Assembly: GCA_003696155.1 (NCBI GenBank)
Contig: RFFP01000015.1
Coordinates: forward strand, 1 to 64,000
Reading direction: 5' to 3'
Source of the DNA: Acidobacteriota bacterium
GTDB taxonomy: Bacteria; Aquificota; Aquificia; Aquificales; Aquificaceae
DNA: 64,000 nucleotides
The position numbers and the translations under genes are program-made. The notes under the pieces were generated by a model, which saw nothing but the letters and a program-made list of their open reading frames with translations, was not told where the DNA came from and ran no database searches. This document shows positions 40,349 through 50,999 of the stretch, piece after piece; the stretch's first letter is position 1; each line of letters begins with the position of its first letter.

Positions 40349-41449
40349 ATGTCAAAGATAAGATTGGCAATAGCGGGCGTTGGAAACTGTGCAAGTAGTC
40401 TAATCCAAGGGATTTATTACTATGCGAGGAAGAGAGAAGAGGTTAGCGGTTTGATGTTTGAAGACGTGGGCGGCTACAAGCCGTGGGATATTGAAGTTGT
40501 GGCAGCCTGGGACATAGACGAGAGGAAGGTTGGGAAAGATGTAGCTGAAGCTATATTTTCAGAGCCAAACTGTACGGCGGTCTTTGAGCCTAGCGTTCCA
40601 AAGACGGGTGTTAGGGTAAGGATGGGCAAGGTTCTTGACGGCTATGCAAGCCATATGGCCAATTACCCACCGGAGAGAAGCTTTGTTCTGGCAAGAGAAA
40701 AAGAGGACGAGCTTGAGGACGTGGTCAGGGTTTTAAAGGAATCAGGGGCAGAGGTTCTGATAAACTACGTTCCCGTTGGTTCTGAAGAGGCAGCAAGGTT
40801 TTATGCGGAAGCATGCCTAAGGGCTGGCGTGTCCTTTATAAACGGCATGCCCACCTTCATAGTCTCCGACCCACAGTGGGCAAAGAGGTTTGAAGAGGAG
40901 GGTATACCTGCTGTAGGAGACGATATAAAGTCTCAGGTTGGAGCGACCATAGTTCACAGGACTTTGGTACAACTTTTCCTCGAGAGGGGCGTAAAGATAG
41001 ACAGGACCTACCAACTGAACTTCGGCGGTAACACAGACTTTCTTAACATGTTAGAAAGGGATAGACTAAGAACAAAGAAGATATCAAAGACACAGGCCGT
41101 CTCTTCCCTTATACCTTATCAGATGGACCCCTTTAGCATACACATAGGACCTTCCGACTGGGTTCCGTGGCTAAAGGATAGGAAGATAGCCTACATCAGG
41201 ATAGAAGGTAGGCTTTTCGGCGATGTACCCATGTACGTGGAACTAAAGCTTGACGTGGAGGATTCTCCCAACAGCGCAGGTTCTATGATAGATGCTATAA
41301 GGTGTTGCAAGCTTGCCAGGGATAGGGGTATAGCAGGACCTCTCTACTCCATAAGCGCTTACACCATGAAACACCCACCTGTCCAGTATCCCGACTGGCA
41401 GGCGAGGAAAATGGTAGAAGAGTTCATAAGTGGAGAGCGCGAAAGGTAG
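40349..41449 (+). CDS. ino1: Myo-inositol-1-phosphate synthase
   Basis: [50 protein letters not shown]. Confidence 0.95.
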   Translation: MSKIRLAIAGVGNCASSLIQGIYYYARKREEVSGLMFEDVGGYKPWDIEVVAAWDIDERKVGKDVAEAIFSEPNCTAVFEPSVPKTGVRVRMGKVLDGYASHMANYPPERSFVLAREKEDELEDVVRVLKESGAEVLINYVPVGSEEAARFYAEACLRAGVSFINGMPTFIVSDPQWAKRFEEEGIPAVGDDIKSQVGATIVHRTLVQLFLERGVKIDRTYQLNFGGNTDFLNMLERDRLRTKKISKTQAVSSLIPYQMDPFSIHIGPSDWVPWLKDRKIAYIRIEGRLFGDVPMYVELKLDVEDSPNSAGSMIDAIRCCKLARDRGIAGPLYSISAYTMKHPPVQYPDWQARKMVEEFISGERER

Positions 41450-42479
41450 CCTGTGGTTTCATGTTGCAAGCGTAGGGGAATTTAACACTGCCAAACCCAT
41501 ACTTAAATGGCTCCAGAAAAGATACAAGATAGTCTTAACTTACTTCTCCCCGAGGGCAAAGGAGTACATAAGCAAACAGGAGGGTTATTACCATAGTTTA
41601 GAGAGGCTCCCTCTGGACCTTCCTACTACAATTAGGTCCTTTGAAAGAAGGATAGAACCGCTTGCCATAATGGTTATGGAAAGGGAACTTTGGCCATCAC
41701 TGCTACTTTTTACACGTTCTCCAAAGGTTTGGCTCAACGCCTACTCCAGGGGAGGCTTAAGGGAGAGGCTCCTAAGTAAAAGGTTTGAGCTGATACTCAC
41801 AAAAGGGCAGAAGGATAGGGAAAGGCTCCTATCCTACGGTTGCAGGCATGTTGCAGTATGTGGAAATCTCAAGTTTGTCCTTGAGGAACCCCCACCAACA
41901 GGCTTGAGGTTAAGTCCTTCTAAAGTTATCCTTGCAGGTAGCACCCATCCTGGGGAAGAGGAGCTCCTTAGATGGGTATTTACAAGGCTTAGAGAAGAGT
42001 TCAAAGACCTAAGGCTTATAGTAGCACCTAGGCATACGGCAAGGGCTATGGAAGTCTTCCAGATCTTTGAGGGCTTCAGAAGGTCATTAAGAAGCAAAGA
42101 GGAAGAAGACTGGGACATTCTCGTGGTTGACACCTTAGGAGAGCTCTTCTCCATATACCGACATGCCACGGTGGCCTTCGTGGGGGGCACCTTTGTACCC
42201 GTTGGTGGGCATAACATCTTAGAACCTGCCTACTTTGGCAAGCCTGTAGTCTATGGACCTTACACCCAAAAGGTGGAAGACATGAGAGAGTTTCTCGAAG
42301 ATGCAAACCTTGGCTTTCAGGTGAAGGATGGAGAAGAGCTTTACAGAACTTTAAAAGCACTGCTAAAAGAAAAAAAATCGTGCATAAGTCACAACCTAAA
42401 GGAGTACTCTGAAAGGATAATGTCCTGCTATCTTGCCCATCTAGAAGGATTTCTTGAGAGATATAATACTAAGGAATGA
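41430..42479 (+). CDS. waaA: 3-deoxy-D-manno-octulosonic acid (Kdo) transferase
   Basis: [46 protein letters not shown]; resembles Aquifex WaaA as recalled. Confidence 0.93.
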   Translation: MESAKGSLWFHVASVGEFNTAKPILKWLQKRYKIVLTYFSPRAKEYISKQEGYYHSLERLPLDLPTTIRSFERRIEPLAIMVMERELWPSLLLFTRSPKVWLNAYSRGGLRERLLSKRFELILTKGQKDRERLLSYGCRHVAVCGNLKFVLEEPPPTGLRLSPSKVILAGSTHPGEEELLRWVFTRLREEFKDLRLIVAPRHTARAMEVFQIFEGFRRSLRSKEEEDWDILVVDTLGELFSIYRHATVAFVGGTFVPVGGHNILEPAYFGKPVVYGPYTQKVEDMREFLEDANLGFQVKDGEELYRTLKALLKEKKSCISHNLKEYSERIMSCYLAHLEGFLERYNTKE

Positions 42480-43969
42480 AAGACTTGAGACTTAACCTTT
42501 TTCTACTTGTAGCTCTTGTGGCTCTGTGTATAGGTGCGGTGGCTCTAAGACCTATAAACCTGGGACTGGACCTAAGGGGTGGCATGTCTATGGTTATCGA
42601 GCCAGACATGAACTATGCCCTAAAGCAGGAGTACGAGAGATACGCAAAAGATATAGAGCTCAAGCTAAGGGAGTCGGGAATAAGAATCCTTGACACCTTA
42701 GGTGAAGAGAGGGGTATATGGATAGAGCTCTTAGAGGTGTCCGACTATGAAAAGCTCCTTAAGGTTATTGAAAAGGACTTTCCGCGCTTTGAAATAGGAG
42801 AAAGGGAAAAGGAAAGGGTGCTTATAAAACTGAAAGAGGTTGAACTCCAGCAGCTAAGGGAGGGGACCCTAACTCAGACCATGGAGGTCTTGCGCAAGAG
42901 GGTAGACGAGCTTGGCGTAGTCCAGCCCGTCATAACCAAGATAGGTGCGGACAGGATACTGGTTGAACTGCCAGGTGTGTTGGACATACAAAGGGCAAAG
43001 TCCATAGTTGGAAGGACAGCACTCTTGGAGCTAAAGCTGGTTGTGGAAAGCGGACCTAGGGAAGCCCTTGAGGGCAAACTTTCAAAGGATACAGAACTGC
43101 TACCGAGCATGGACAACTCCGAATGGTTCTTACTTGAGAAGCTGCCCGTCATAACGGGAGCAGACCTAAAGACTGCTTACACATCCACCGACGAGTTTGG
43201 TATGCCGGCGGTCACTTTTGAGCTTACAGACATAGGCTCCAAGAAGTTTGGGGAGGCAACGGAGAAAAACATTGGCAGAAGGTTGGCCATAGTTTTAGAC
43301 AAAAGGGTGATGTCCGCACCTGTCATAAGGAGTAGGATAACGGATAGGGGGCAGATAAGTGGGAACTTTAAGCCAGAGGAGGCAAAGGAACTGGCTATAG
43401 TCCTAAGGGCTGGAGCCTTACCCACAAAGGTTGAGTTTCTTCAGGAGACGGTAGTAGGTCCCGCTCTAGGAAAGGACGCCATACAGCAGGGCATAAAAGC
43501 TGGTATTTTAGGTTTCTTGCTTCTGGTAATGCTGTTAGTTGTAAGGTACAAGTTTGCAGGGGTGACCGCAACCTTCTCAATCCTTTTAAACGCCCTAATG
43601 CTTTGGGCTGGACTCGTTCTGCTTGGTGGAACCCTCACCCTCCCCGGTATAGCCGGCATAATACTTAACATGGGCATAGCGGTGGACTCAAACGTGCTCA
43701 TATTTGAAAGGGTAAGGGAGGAGCTAAGACTGGGAAACAGCATAAGAAAATCTATAGAGCTGGGCTACAGGAGGACACTGAGCGCTGTATGGGACACCCA
43801 CATAACCTTGTTGGTTGCTGCGCTTATCCTCTTTCAGTTTGGTAGCGGTCCAGTGAAAGGCTTTGCCACAACCCTAACCATAGGCACTATTGCATCCTTT
43901 ATATCCAACGTCTACTTTGCTAAGCAACTATTGGATACTCTCGCTAGGGTTAGGCTTTTCAAAGTCTAG
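42476..43969 (+). CDS. secD: Protein translocase subunit SecD
   Basis: NLGLDLRGGMSMVIE; GIAGIILNMGIAVDSNVLIFERVREEL. Confidence 0.97.
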   Translation: MKDLRLNLFLLVALVALCIGAVALRPINLGLDLRGGMSMVIEPDMNYALKQEYERYAKDIELKLRESGIRILDTLGEERGIWIELLEVSDYEKLLKVIEKDFPRFEIGEREKERVLIKLKEVELQQLREGTLTQTMEVLRKRVDELGVVQPVITKIGADRILVELPGVLDIQRAKSIVGRTALLELKLVVESGPREALEGKLSKDTELLPSMDNSEWFLLEKLPVITGADLKTAYTSTDEFGMPAVTFELTDIGSKKFGEATEKNIGRRLAIVLDKRVMSAPVIRSRITDRGQISGNFKPEEAKELAIVLRAGALPTKVEFLQETVVGPALGKDAIQQGIKAGILGFLLLVMLLVVRYKFAGVTATFSILLNALMLWAGLVLLGGTLTLPGIAGIILNMGIAVDSNVLIFERVREELRLGNSIRKSIELGYRRTLSAVWDTHITLLVAALILFQFGSGPVKGFATTLTIGTIASFISNVYFAKQLLDTLARVRLFKV

Positions 43970-45180
43970 AGGTAAAGGGTAAAAGGTTTATGCGTATATT
44001 CTATATCCTCCACAAATCTTAGGAAATCTTGCTTACCATCCCTTTGTTCCTTTTTGCTGTTTTGCCTCTGGTCAAAACTGTAAAGGTTGCTGCCGTTCAT
44101 CATCAGAACCTCTATATTGTATCCCAGACTTTGCAAAGAATGTACCAACCTCTGAACCTCGAGAGGTGTGGGTTGTCTGTAGAGTTCTTCGTTTATCTCC
44201 AGAGAGAGCCACAACCTGTTCTTTAAGAAGGACAGCCTAACCTGTGCATCCTCAAGTTTTACATTCAAAATCCTCCGCTCGTTGAAAACCTGCCTTTTCC
44301 CGACTCCGCTTACCTCATAAACCATTTCCTCCTGCCCATCGTGGAAGGTAATCCCAGCTGGGTTTTCACCCCTTCTCAGCTCTTGTCCCTCATAAGAGGT
44401 AGAATTCTTATCTGAGGTATCTACCTCCTGCAGCTCTAACGGATGGCTATGTAAGCTTTCTCCATGTTCTTCTTTACCTTTCCACCTTCCCCATAGGGGA
44501 CCTTTTACTTTGTCTTCACCTGTAAAATCGTAGAGAACAGGCTTTTCAGGAATAAATCTATCCTCAATGTCCTCCCCTTTACCTTTCAGAGCCTTAGGTG
44601 TAGAATCCTTGGCTCTGTTAATTAGAAAATCACCGTTTTCTAAAGAATCTCCAATGGAACCCCTTATTAAATAGGCTTTGTAGTCACTTAAGGGTTCTCG
44701 CAAACTACCAGTCTCATCTCTGCTGAAAAAACTGTTTAAACTTCTATCAGTGTTTAGCTTGGTGGAAGCTTCATGCTCCATAAGATTTTTGTGTTCGTAG
44801 AGGTTATGGAAAGTTCCCTTTTCTGCATCGTTATGGGAGGTTTCTGTTTTCTGTACTTCAGCGTATCCTTCCGGATAATTTTCTCCATCAATAGGAGAAA
44901 CTATCTGCGATTTAACATTTATGAGGTGAACTAGGTGGGCTTGGGGGTTGAGTTCATAACCCAGCATGGGCATATTAGGGGAAATGGTGGACATAAAAAC
45001 ATCCTGCTCGATGGAGTCATTTTCATTAATCGTGTTTAATCCTTCGAGATTTTCGGGTGTGCCTAAGACGATGGATGTAAGAACATCTTCAAAACTTTCA
45101 TTAACCTTATCAATCCTTACCAATGGAGAATAGTTAGCAATGCATATGCCTTGACATAGGTTTAGGAGTTTTTGTTCCAT
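43966..45180 (-). CDS. FliK-like flagellar hook-length control candidate
   Basis: Low-complexity N-terminus; C-terminal NVKLEDAQVRLSFLKNRLWLSLEINEELYRQPTPLEVQRLVHSLQSLGYNIEVLMMNG resembles FliK_C. Confidence 0.55.
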   Translation of the reverse strand: MEQKLLNLCQGICIANYSPLVRIDKVNESFEDVLTSIVLGTPENLEGLNTINENDSIEQDVFMSTISPNMPMLGYELNPQAHLVHLINVKSQIVSPIDGENYPEGYAEVQKTETSHNDAEKGTFHNLYEHKNLMEHEASTKLNTDRSLNSFFSRDETGSLREPLSDYKAYLIRGSIGDSLENGDFLINRAKDSTPKALKGKGEDIEDRFIPEKPVLYDFTGEDKVKGPLWGRWKGKEEHGESLHSHPLELQEVDTSDKNSTSYEGQELRRGENPAGITFHDGQEEMVYEVSGVGKRQVFNERRILNVKLEDAQVRLSFLKNRLWLSLEINEELYRQPTPLEVQRLVHSLQSLGYNIEVLMMNGSNLYSFDQRQNSKKEQRDGKQDFLRFVEDIEYTHKPFTLYL

Positions 45181-45260
45181 CCCTATCCCCTTTCTATAAT
45201 TTTAGAAACTTTTTTCAATTTTGCAATAGTCCAACATACGCGTGGTTTAGCTTTATACTA

Positions 45261-46253
45261 ATGTTCATGGAAGTAAGGGCCTTTAAATGGCTAGGCTCCC
45301 ACCTACAGTTACTAGACCAGCGCGAGCTTCCGGAAAGAGAGGTGTGGCTAGATTTAAAGGACTACAGAAAAGTGGCTGAGGCTATAAAGAACATGGCGGT
45401 CAGAGGAGCTCCGGCCATAGGGTGCGTTGCCGCTTACGGCTTTGTACTGGGCATAAAGCAAGGACACGAGCCCACTGAGGTATACAGAACCCTGAGGGAG
45501 ACCAGGCCAACCGCCTATAACCTGTTCTGGGCGCTGGACAGAGTTATGAAGGCTCTAAAAGAAGGCGGAGACGTTGAAGGGGAAGCGGTAAAAATAGAAG
45601 AAGAGGACTACAGGGCTAACAGAAGAATGGGAGAGATTGGAAAGGAGCTTATACCTAAGGGTGCAAGGGTGCTCACCCATTGCAATACGGGAGCCTTAGC
45701 CACCGCAGGATGGGGTACAGCCCTTGGTATTGTGAGGTCTGCTCACTACTCTGGCAAGGACATATTTGTCTGGGTTGATGAGACGAGACCCTTTCTTCAG
45801 GGGTCTAGGCTTACCGCGTGGGAGCTCTCCAAGGAAGGTATACCCCATAGGATAATAACAGATTCAACCGCGGGCTTCCTCATGAAGAAAGGACTGGTAG
45901 ACTGTGTGGTGGTGGGTGCGGATAGGATAACCAGGGACTATTACGTAGCCAACAAGATAGGAACCTACTCCCTATCGGTCCTGACAAAGGTACATGGCAT
46001 ACCCTTCTATGTGGTTGCACCCACGTCCACCTTTGACCATGAATGTATGGGAGAGGAGGGTATAAGGATTGAGGAAAGGTCTGAAGATGAGATAAAGAGC
46101 ATAAAGGGGGTAAGGATTGCACCTTCCGATTCTCCAGCTCTTCACCTTGCCTTTGATGTGACACCACCAGAGAATATAACAGCCATAATAACAGAGGAGG
46201 GTATAATAAAAATTAATGCTGGAGGACTTGTTGAAAGAATTAAAAAGGGATGA
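45261..46253 (+). CDS. mtnA: Methylthioribose-1-phosphate isomerase (true start may be ATG at 45267)
   Basis: LLDQRELPEREVWLDLKDY; MAVRGAPAIGCVAAYG; THCNTGALATAGWGTALG; VVGADRITRD. Confidence 0.95.
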   Translation: MFMEVRAFKWLGSHLQLLDQRELPEREVWLDLKDYRKVAEAIKNMAVRGAPAIGCVAAYGFVLGIKQGHEPTEVYRTLRETRPTAYNLFWALDRVMKALKEGGDVEGEAVKIEEEDYRANRRMGEIGKELIPKGARVLTHCNTGALATAGWGTALGIVRSAHYSGKDIFVWVDETRPFLQGSRLTAWELSKEGIPHRIITDSTAGFLMKKGLVDCVVVGADRITRDYYVANKIGTYSLSVLTKVHGIPFYVVAPTSTFDHECMGEEGIRIEERSEDEIKSIKGVRIAPSDSPALHLAFDVTPPENITAIITEEGIIKINAGGLVERIKKG

Positions 46254-46902
46254 CCATTGTGAAATACTGACATCTTGGAAGGAAATACCCATAAGGGTAA
46301 GTCTGCCCATAAGGTGGGTATCTCCGCAGGAAAGGTTTGTAAGTTTCGACTTTAAGGAGTGTAAGCTAAAGAGCGTATTCGGTAATGCCCCTATATATCT
46401 GAAGTTTAACGAACTGTTTATACTTTGCAGGCTTTTTAGCAATGTAAGGGATGAGCTTGTGCTCGAGGTTGAGGCACCCGTACCGGCTCCATCCATAGTT
46501 CTTAGAGAGTTCATAAGGGTTGAACCCACTGAAAAGGAGCCCGTCTATGTATCCTTTCGCATGGATGAAGGGTTTTCCATTAGAACAAAAGCGGCAGATG
46601 TAAGTGAATCTGGTATAGGGCTTTACCTTTCTAAAGATGATGCTAAAGCGCTTCTCGATACGATTGTAGGCATTCCAGAATATGGGGAAAAAATACATAT
46701 GCCCTTTGAGCTAGAGATAGAACTCCCCCAAGAGGGTTTAATAAGAGCGGAAGGAGAATTAAAGAACGTGCTGAGCAAAGAAGATGAACTTTATGTTAGG
46801 TTTGGCTTCAAGATAAGGTTGGATGAGAACCAAGCTAAGAAAATAAGAAGGTACGTTATGAAAAGGCAGAGGGAGATACTGGAGCAGCTAAAATCTTTAT
46901 GA
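46216..46902 (+). CDS. PilZ-domain protein (c-di-GMP binding candidate)
   Basis: LREFIRVEPTEKEPVYVSF...AADVSESGIGLYLSKDDAK. Confidence 0.75.
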   Translation: MLEDLLKELKRDDHCEILTSWKEIPIRVSLPIRWVSPQERFVSFDFKECKLKSVFGNAPIYLKFNELFILCRLFSNVRDELVLEVEAPVPAPSIVLREFIRVEPTEKEPVYVSFRMDEGFSIRTKAADVSESGIGLYLSKDDAKALLDTIVGIPEYGEKIHMPFELEIELPQEGLIRAEGELKNVLSKEDELYVRFGFKIRLDENQAKKIRRYVMKRQREILEQLKSL

Positions 46903-48062
46903 GGCTTTTGTTCAACATAGCCTTAAGGTACCTTTTATCGAGTAAAGGCTCCACACTGCTTGTATCCCTTATAGCCCTATGTGGGGTTGCCCTCAGTGTG
47001 GTTGCAGTGCTTTTGACCATGGGTGTCTTTGCAGGCTTTCAGAAGGCCCTAAAAGAGAAGATACTGTCCTCCTCCCCACATATCATAGTCAGTCTTTTAA
47101 ACCCACAAGAGGAAAACTCACACAACCTCCTAAGCTTTCAAAGGGACATAGAAAGGATATACTTCGTGGTTTTGTATCAGGGTCTATTGTCCAAGGAGGG
47201 AAAGCTATCGAGCGTAAGTGTGAGGGGTATGAAAGTAAGGGATATAAAAGATAACTACGCAGTAAGAGTAGAAGAGGGAGTAGCTCTAGGGGCTGGACTT
47301 GCAGATATAATGGGAGTTAAGGTGGGTGACGAGGTTGTGCTTCTGTCGCCCATGGGCATAAAAACACCCTTTGGCTTTATACCGAAGGCTCAAAGCTTTA
47401 AGGTTGAAGGTGTATTCCAAAAGGGCGTCTTCGATCAGGACTATGCCACAGTGATTATGAGAAGGGAGAGAGCGGAAGAGCTCTTTGGCAACACCTACCA
47501 AGTGGTGGGCTACGAGGTATATCTAAAGGACCCCTATAAGGCGCAGGAGGTCAGAAGCAGTATGGAAAAGAGCTTAGGCTACAGCGCCATAGTCAGGTCA
47601 TGGATAGACCTGAACAAACCCCTCTTTAACGCTCTACAGCTTGAAAAGGTGGGTATATTTTTCGTACTGCTACTGATGGTGCTTATAGCCTCCTTCAACA
47701 TAACTAGCCTACTCTTCATGAAGGTCAAGGAGAAGACAAAGGATATAGCCATACTGAGAACCTACGGGCTCAAAAGAGGGGGTGTGCTATTGATCTTTCT
47801 TTTACAGGGCACTATATTAGGGCTAACAGGAACCTTGCTGGGACTATTCCTTTCCCTTATCGGTGGATATCTCATAAACACCTACAAACTGGTAAGAGTG
47901 CCCGCCGACGTGTACCTTATGGACCATATTCCAGTGCATTTTGAAACTGGGGACCTAATTTTTACGTTGGTTGGTGCACTGCTCCTTTCCCTTCTTGCAG
48001 GACTCCTTCCAGCTTACAAAGCAAGCAAGGAAAGCATTGTAAGGGTTCTAAGAAATGAGTGA
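46899..48062 (+). CDS. lolC: Lipoprotein-releasing ABC transporter permease (LolC/E)
   Basis: FNIALRYLLSSKGSTLLVSLIALCGVALSVVAVLLTMGVFAGFQ; followed by lolD. Confidence 0.92.
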   Translation: MRLLFNIALRYLLSSKGSTLLVSLIALCGVALSVVAVLLTMGVFAGFQKALKEKILSSSPHIIVSLLNPQEENSHNLLSFQRDIERIYFVVLYQGLLSKEGKLSSVSVRGMKVRDIKDNYAVRVEEGVALGAGLADIMGVKVGDEVVLLSPMGIKTPFGFIPKAQSFKVEGVFQKGVFDQDYATVIMRRERAEELFGNTYQVVGYEVYLKDPYKAQEVRSSMEKSLGYSAIVRSWIDLNKPLFNALQLEKVGIFFVLLLMVLIASFNITSLLFMKVKEKTKDIAILRTYGLKRGGVLLIFLLQGTILGLTGTLLGLFLSLIGGYLINTYKLVRVPADVYLMDHIPVHFETGDLIFTLVGALLLSLLAGLLPAYKASKESIVRVLRNE

Positions 48063-48714
48063 AGTTCTGAAAACGGAGAATCTATGGAAGGTTTACCCAA
48101 ATGGCGTGGAGGCCCTCAAGGGTGTTAACCTTGAGCTCTACGAGGGTGAGATGGTTGGCCTCATGGGTCCATCGGGCTCGGGCAAAAGCACCCTTCTTCA
48201 TATGGTTGCTGGGCTTGAAAAGCCCACCAAAGGAAAGATATACCTATTCGGTCAGGATATAGGTGATTTTGATGAGGACCGTCTGTCGGAGATAAGACAG
48301 AAATACATAGGTTTTATATTCCAGTTTTACTATCTTCTTGAAGACTTTACCGTTTTTGAAAATCTTACCCTCATAGGCAGGATGGCTGGACAAAGGGAAC
48401 CGGAGAAGAAAGCTCTGGATATACTTAACTATCTGAGGCTTAGCCACAGGCTAAAACACAGACCATCAGAGCTTTCCGGTGGCGAACAGCAAAGGGTTGC
48501 CATAGGAAGGGCTCTTATACTTGAGCCAAGGCTACTGCTTGCGGATGAGCCTACTGGGAATTTAGACATTGAAGAGGGCAAGAGGATATTTGAACTCTTT
48601 TTACGTTTGAAAGAAGAAAAGGGGCTTAGTTTGTTAGTTGCCACGCATAACGAGGAACTTAGGACATACTTTGACCGTATATACAGGCTAAGGGACGGTG
48701 TCCTCGATGTATAA
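48055..48714 (+). CDS. lolD: Lipoprotein-releasing ABC transporter ATPase
   Basis: GPSGSGKSTLLHMVAGLEKPTKG; LSGGEQQRVAIGRAL; LLADEPTGNLD. Confidence 0.94.
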   Translation: MSEVLKTENLWKVYPNGVEALKGVNLELYEGEMVGLMGPSGSGKSTLLHMVAGLEKPTKGKIYLFGQDIGDFDEDRLSEIRQKYIGFIFQFYYLLEDFTVFENLTLIGRMAGQREPEKKALDILNYLRLSHRLKHRPSELSGGEQQRVAIGRALILEPRLLLADEPTGNLDIEEGKRIFELFLRLKEEKGLSLLVATHNEELRTYFDRIYRLRDGVLDV

Positions 48715-48722
48715 TTTTGAGC

Positions 48723-49058
48723 ATGTATTACTTCTTTCTTATATTGTTTATAACAGTTGCCTTGCTTTTGATAGTGGTAGTTCTTATGCAGAGGAGCAGG
48801 GGGGATGTGGGAAGTGCCTTCGGTGGTATGGGTCAGGGTGTATTCGGTCCTGGTGGAGTGGACACTATACTTACCAAGTTTACCTACTGGCTTGGCTTTT
48901 CTCTCATGATTGTGGCTATTATTTTGGCTCTAACCCATCCCTCGAAAAGGGGCTCCTTAATAGAAGATGAAGGTAAAACAGCTCCTCCAAAGACCCAGCA
49001 GGGTCTCCCTCAGGGACAGAGTGCTCCTGCTAGCACACCTACTCAAAAGGGACCATAA
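48723..49058 (+). CDS. secG: Protein translocase subunit SecG
   Basis: VVLMQRSRGDVGSAFGGMGQGVFGPGG. Confidence 0.92.
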   Translation: MYYFFLILFITVALLLIVVVLMQRSRGDVGSAFGGMGQGVFGPGGVDTILTKFTYWLGFSLMIVAIILALTHPSKRGSLIEDEGKTAPPKTQQGLPQGQSAPASTPTQKGP

Positions 49059-49782
49059 GGAGCTCCTTCTTAGGTTGGAAGAGGAGATTCCTAAGGAGTG
49101 TGAGAAGCTTTACCTTTCTTCCCTTAGGAAGCTCGAGGAGGGCTATCCCCTACAGTACCTAATAGGTGAATGGGATTTCTACGGCAGGAGTTTCTATGTG
49201 GAAGAGGGTGTACTCATACCCAGGCCGGAGACAGAGCTCTTGGTGGAGGAGGTTCTTAAAAGGGTTCACAAAGAAAAGCCTGTAGTAGGTCTAGAGATCG
49301 GTGTGGGGAGTGGATGTATAAGCATTACCCTTCTCCTCGAAAGAGAAAGGTTAAAGATGTTCGCCAATGACATAAACCTAAAGGCTCTTAAGCTGGCAAA
49401 GAATAATGCTCTCAGATACGGTGTGGAAGGCAGACTCTTACTTTTTGCCTCTGACCTCTTTTCTAGCATAAGACCCTTTCCCTTTGATTTTATAGTCTCC
49501 AATCCACCATACATACCTGAAGAATACTGGGATAGGCTTTCTACGGGTGTAAAGCTCGAAGGTTATCCTTCTCTTATAGCCGGTAAAAAGGGCTACGAGC
49601 TTTTTGAGAGGCTCTCAGAGGAGATTGGGGTATATCTGAGTAGGGGTGGCTTTTTCGCCCTTGAGATAGGGCATGACCAAGGCCAAGTGGTGAAGGATAT
49701 ATTTCATAAAAGGGGTTTTCATGCACAGGTTTATAAGGACTACTCAGGTCAGGACAGGGTGGTAGTGGGATGGAAATCATAG
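48967..49782 (+). CDS. prmC: Release-factor glutamine methyltransferase
   Basis: LIPRPETELLVEEVL; VGLEIGVGSGCISITLL; FIVSNPPYIPEEYW. Confidence 0.95.
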   Translation: MKVKQLLQRPSRVSLRDRVLLLAHLLKRDHKELLLRLEEEIPKECEKLYLSSLRKLEEGYPLQYLIGEWDFYGRSFYVEEGVLIPRPETELLVEEVLKRVHKEKPVVGLEIGVGSGCISITLLLERERLKMFANDINLKALKLAKNNALRYGVEGRLLLFASDLFSSIRPFPFDFIVSNPPYIPEEYWDRLSTGVKLEGYPSLIAGKKGYELFERLSEEIGVYLSRGGFFALEIGHDQGQVVKDIFHKRGFHAQVYKDYSGQDRVVVGWKS

Positions 49783-50999
49783 GCTTTCTTCTCGGGACCT
49801 TGTTTTTTATACTACTAGAGGCCTTCTTTGCAGGCTCTGAGATAGCGCTTGTTAGCACTGACAGAAGTAGAATCTCCATACTCCATAGAAGGACGGGTTA
49901 CGGCTTTTTAAGGGACTTCTACGAAAATCCAGAAGAGTACATAACCCTTACCATGCTTGGATACACCATAAGCATAGTTCTCGCCTCTACCTTTTACACC
50001 CTTGCAGTGCTTAAACTCGGTGAGTACTTACCCCTCCTAAGAGGTGCGGAGGTCCTTTTTTCCGCAACCCTTGTGATATTCACCCTTATGCTAGGAGAGA
50101 TAGTACCAAAAAGTCTCTTTCAGAAACACAAGGAAAGGCTCATAGTCCCCTCCCTGTGGTTTCTTAGCAAGATGAAAATTCCAGCCAAGCCTCTCTTGGT
50201 TGCATCAAGGAAGATGAGCAGAGTAATCACAGAAAACCTAAGGTCTAAGCATAGGGAAGATGTGGAAAAGGAAAGCCTTCTAAAGTTTATGGAAGAGCTA
50301 TCTCAAAGGGAAGAGAAGCTCAAGCTTGCCCTTAGGATACTTAGCATGAAGGACCTTCTTGCAACCGAGGAGATAAAACCCATCACAGAGGTGGTAATGG
50401 CTGAGGAGAAAGCCACCATAGAGCAGGTGATGTCCATAATGAAGGAAAGCGGGTACAGAAGACTTCCTGTTTACAGGAGGAGGGTCGACCAGATAGTGGG
50501 CTACGTCGACCTTTTCGACCTTATATCCAACAGACATGCAAGGTTCATAAGGGAGCTCATAAGACCAGTTCACTACTTTTCAGAGTTTACAACCTTAGAA
50601 AGGGTATTTGAGGCTTTCACAAATGGCAAGGAGCAGATGGGTGTGGTGGTGGATGAAAGGGGGAACATCATAGGTATAATCACGTGGGATGATTTGCAGA
50701 GTTACGTGCTTGGTCTTTCTGAGGGGCACGGTATAGAGGAAGAAGAGCTCTTAGAAGTGGAGAAGGATAAATGGATAGTAGACGGGGGCTTGGAAAGAGA
50801 GAGGTTTGAAAAAATTCTAGGCATTGACCTTCCCGATGGTCCTTACACAACGGTAGGGGGTTTTCTCTCCTTTTACATGAAAAGGATACCCAACAAGGGG
50901 GAGGTAATAGAATACATGGGATACCGCTTCAAGGTAATCCAGAGGGACGAAAGAAGGATAACAAAGGTACTGGTGGAGAAAAATGTACAGGAGCAGTAA
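49770..50999 (+). CDS. HlyC/CorC (CNNM/CBS) family transporter
   Basis: DUF21 N-terminus EAFFAGSEIALVSTDRSRI; CBS pair; C-terminal CorC_HlyC domain. Confidence 0.93.
   Translation: MEIIGFLLGTLFFILLEAFFAGSEIALVSTDRSRISILHRRTGYGFLRDFYENPEEYITLTMLGYTISIVLASTFYTLAVLKLGEYLPLLRGAEVLFSATLVIFTLMLGEIVPKSLFQKHKERLIVPSLWFLSKMKIPAKPLLVASRKMSRVITENLRSKHREDVEKESLLKFMEELSQREEKLKLALRILSMKDLLATEEIKPITEVVMAEEKATIEQVMSIMKESGYRRLPVYRRRVDQIVGYVDLFDLISNRHARFIRELIRPVHYFSEFTTLERVFEAFTNGKEQMGVVVDERGNIIGIITWDDLQSYVLGLSEGHGIEEEELLEVEKDKWIVDGGLERERFEKILGIDLPDGPYTTVGGFLSFYMKRIPNKGEVIEYMGYRFKVIQRDERRITKVLVEKNVQEQ

Noticed and set aside
42476-43969. Missing secF beside secD as a novelty
   Set aside because: secD and secF are separate in various bacteria; secF may simply be elsewhere in the genome.
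45972-46529. 185-aa minus-strand ORF across mtnA and the PilZ gene
   Set aside because: Antisense to two supported genes, Ser/Tyr-rich, no recognisable family.
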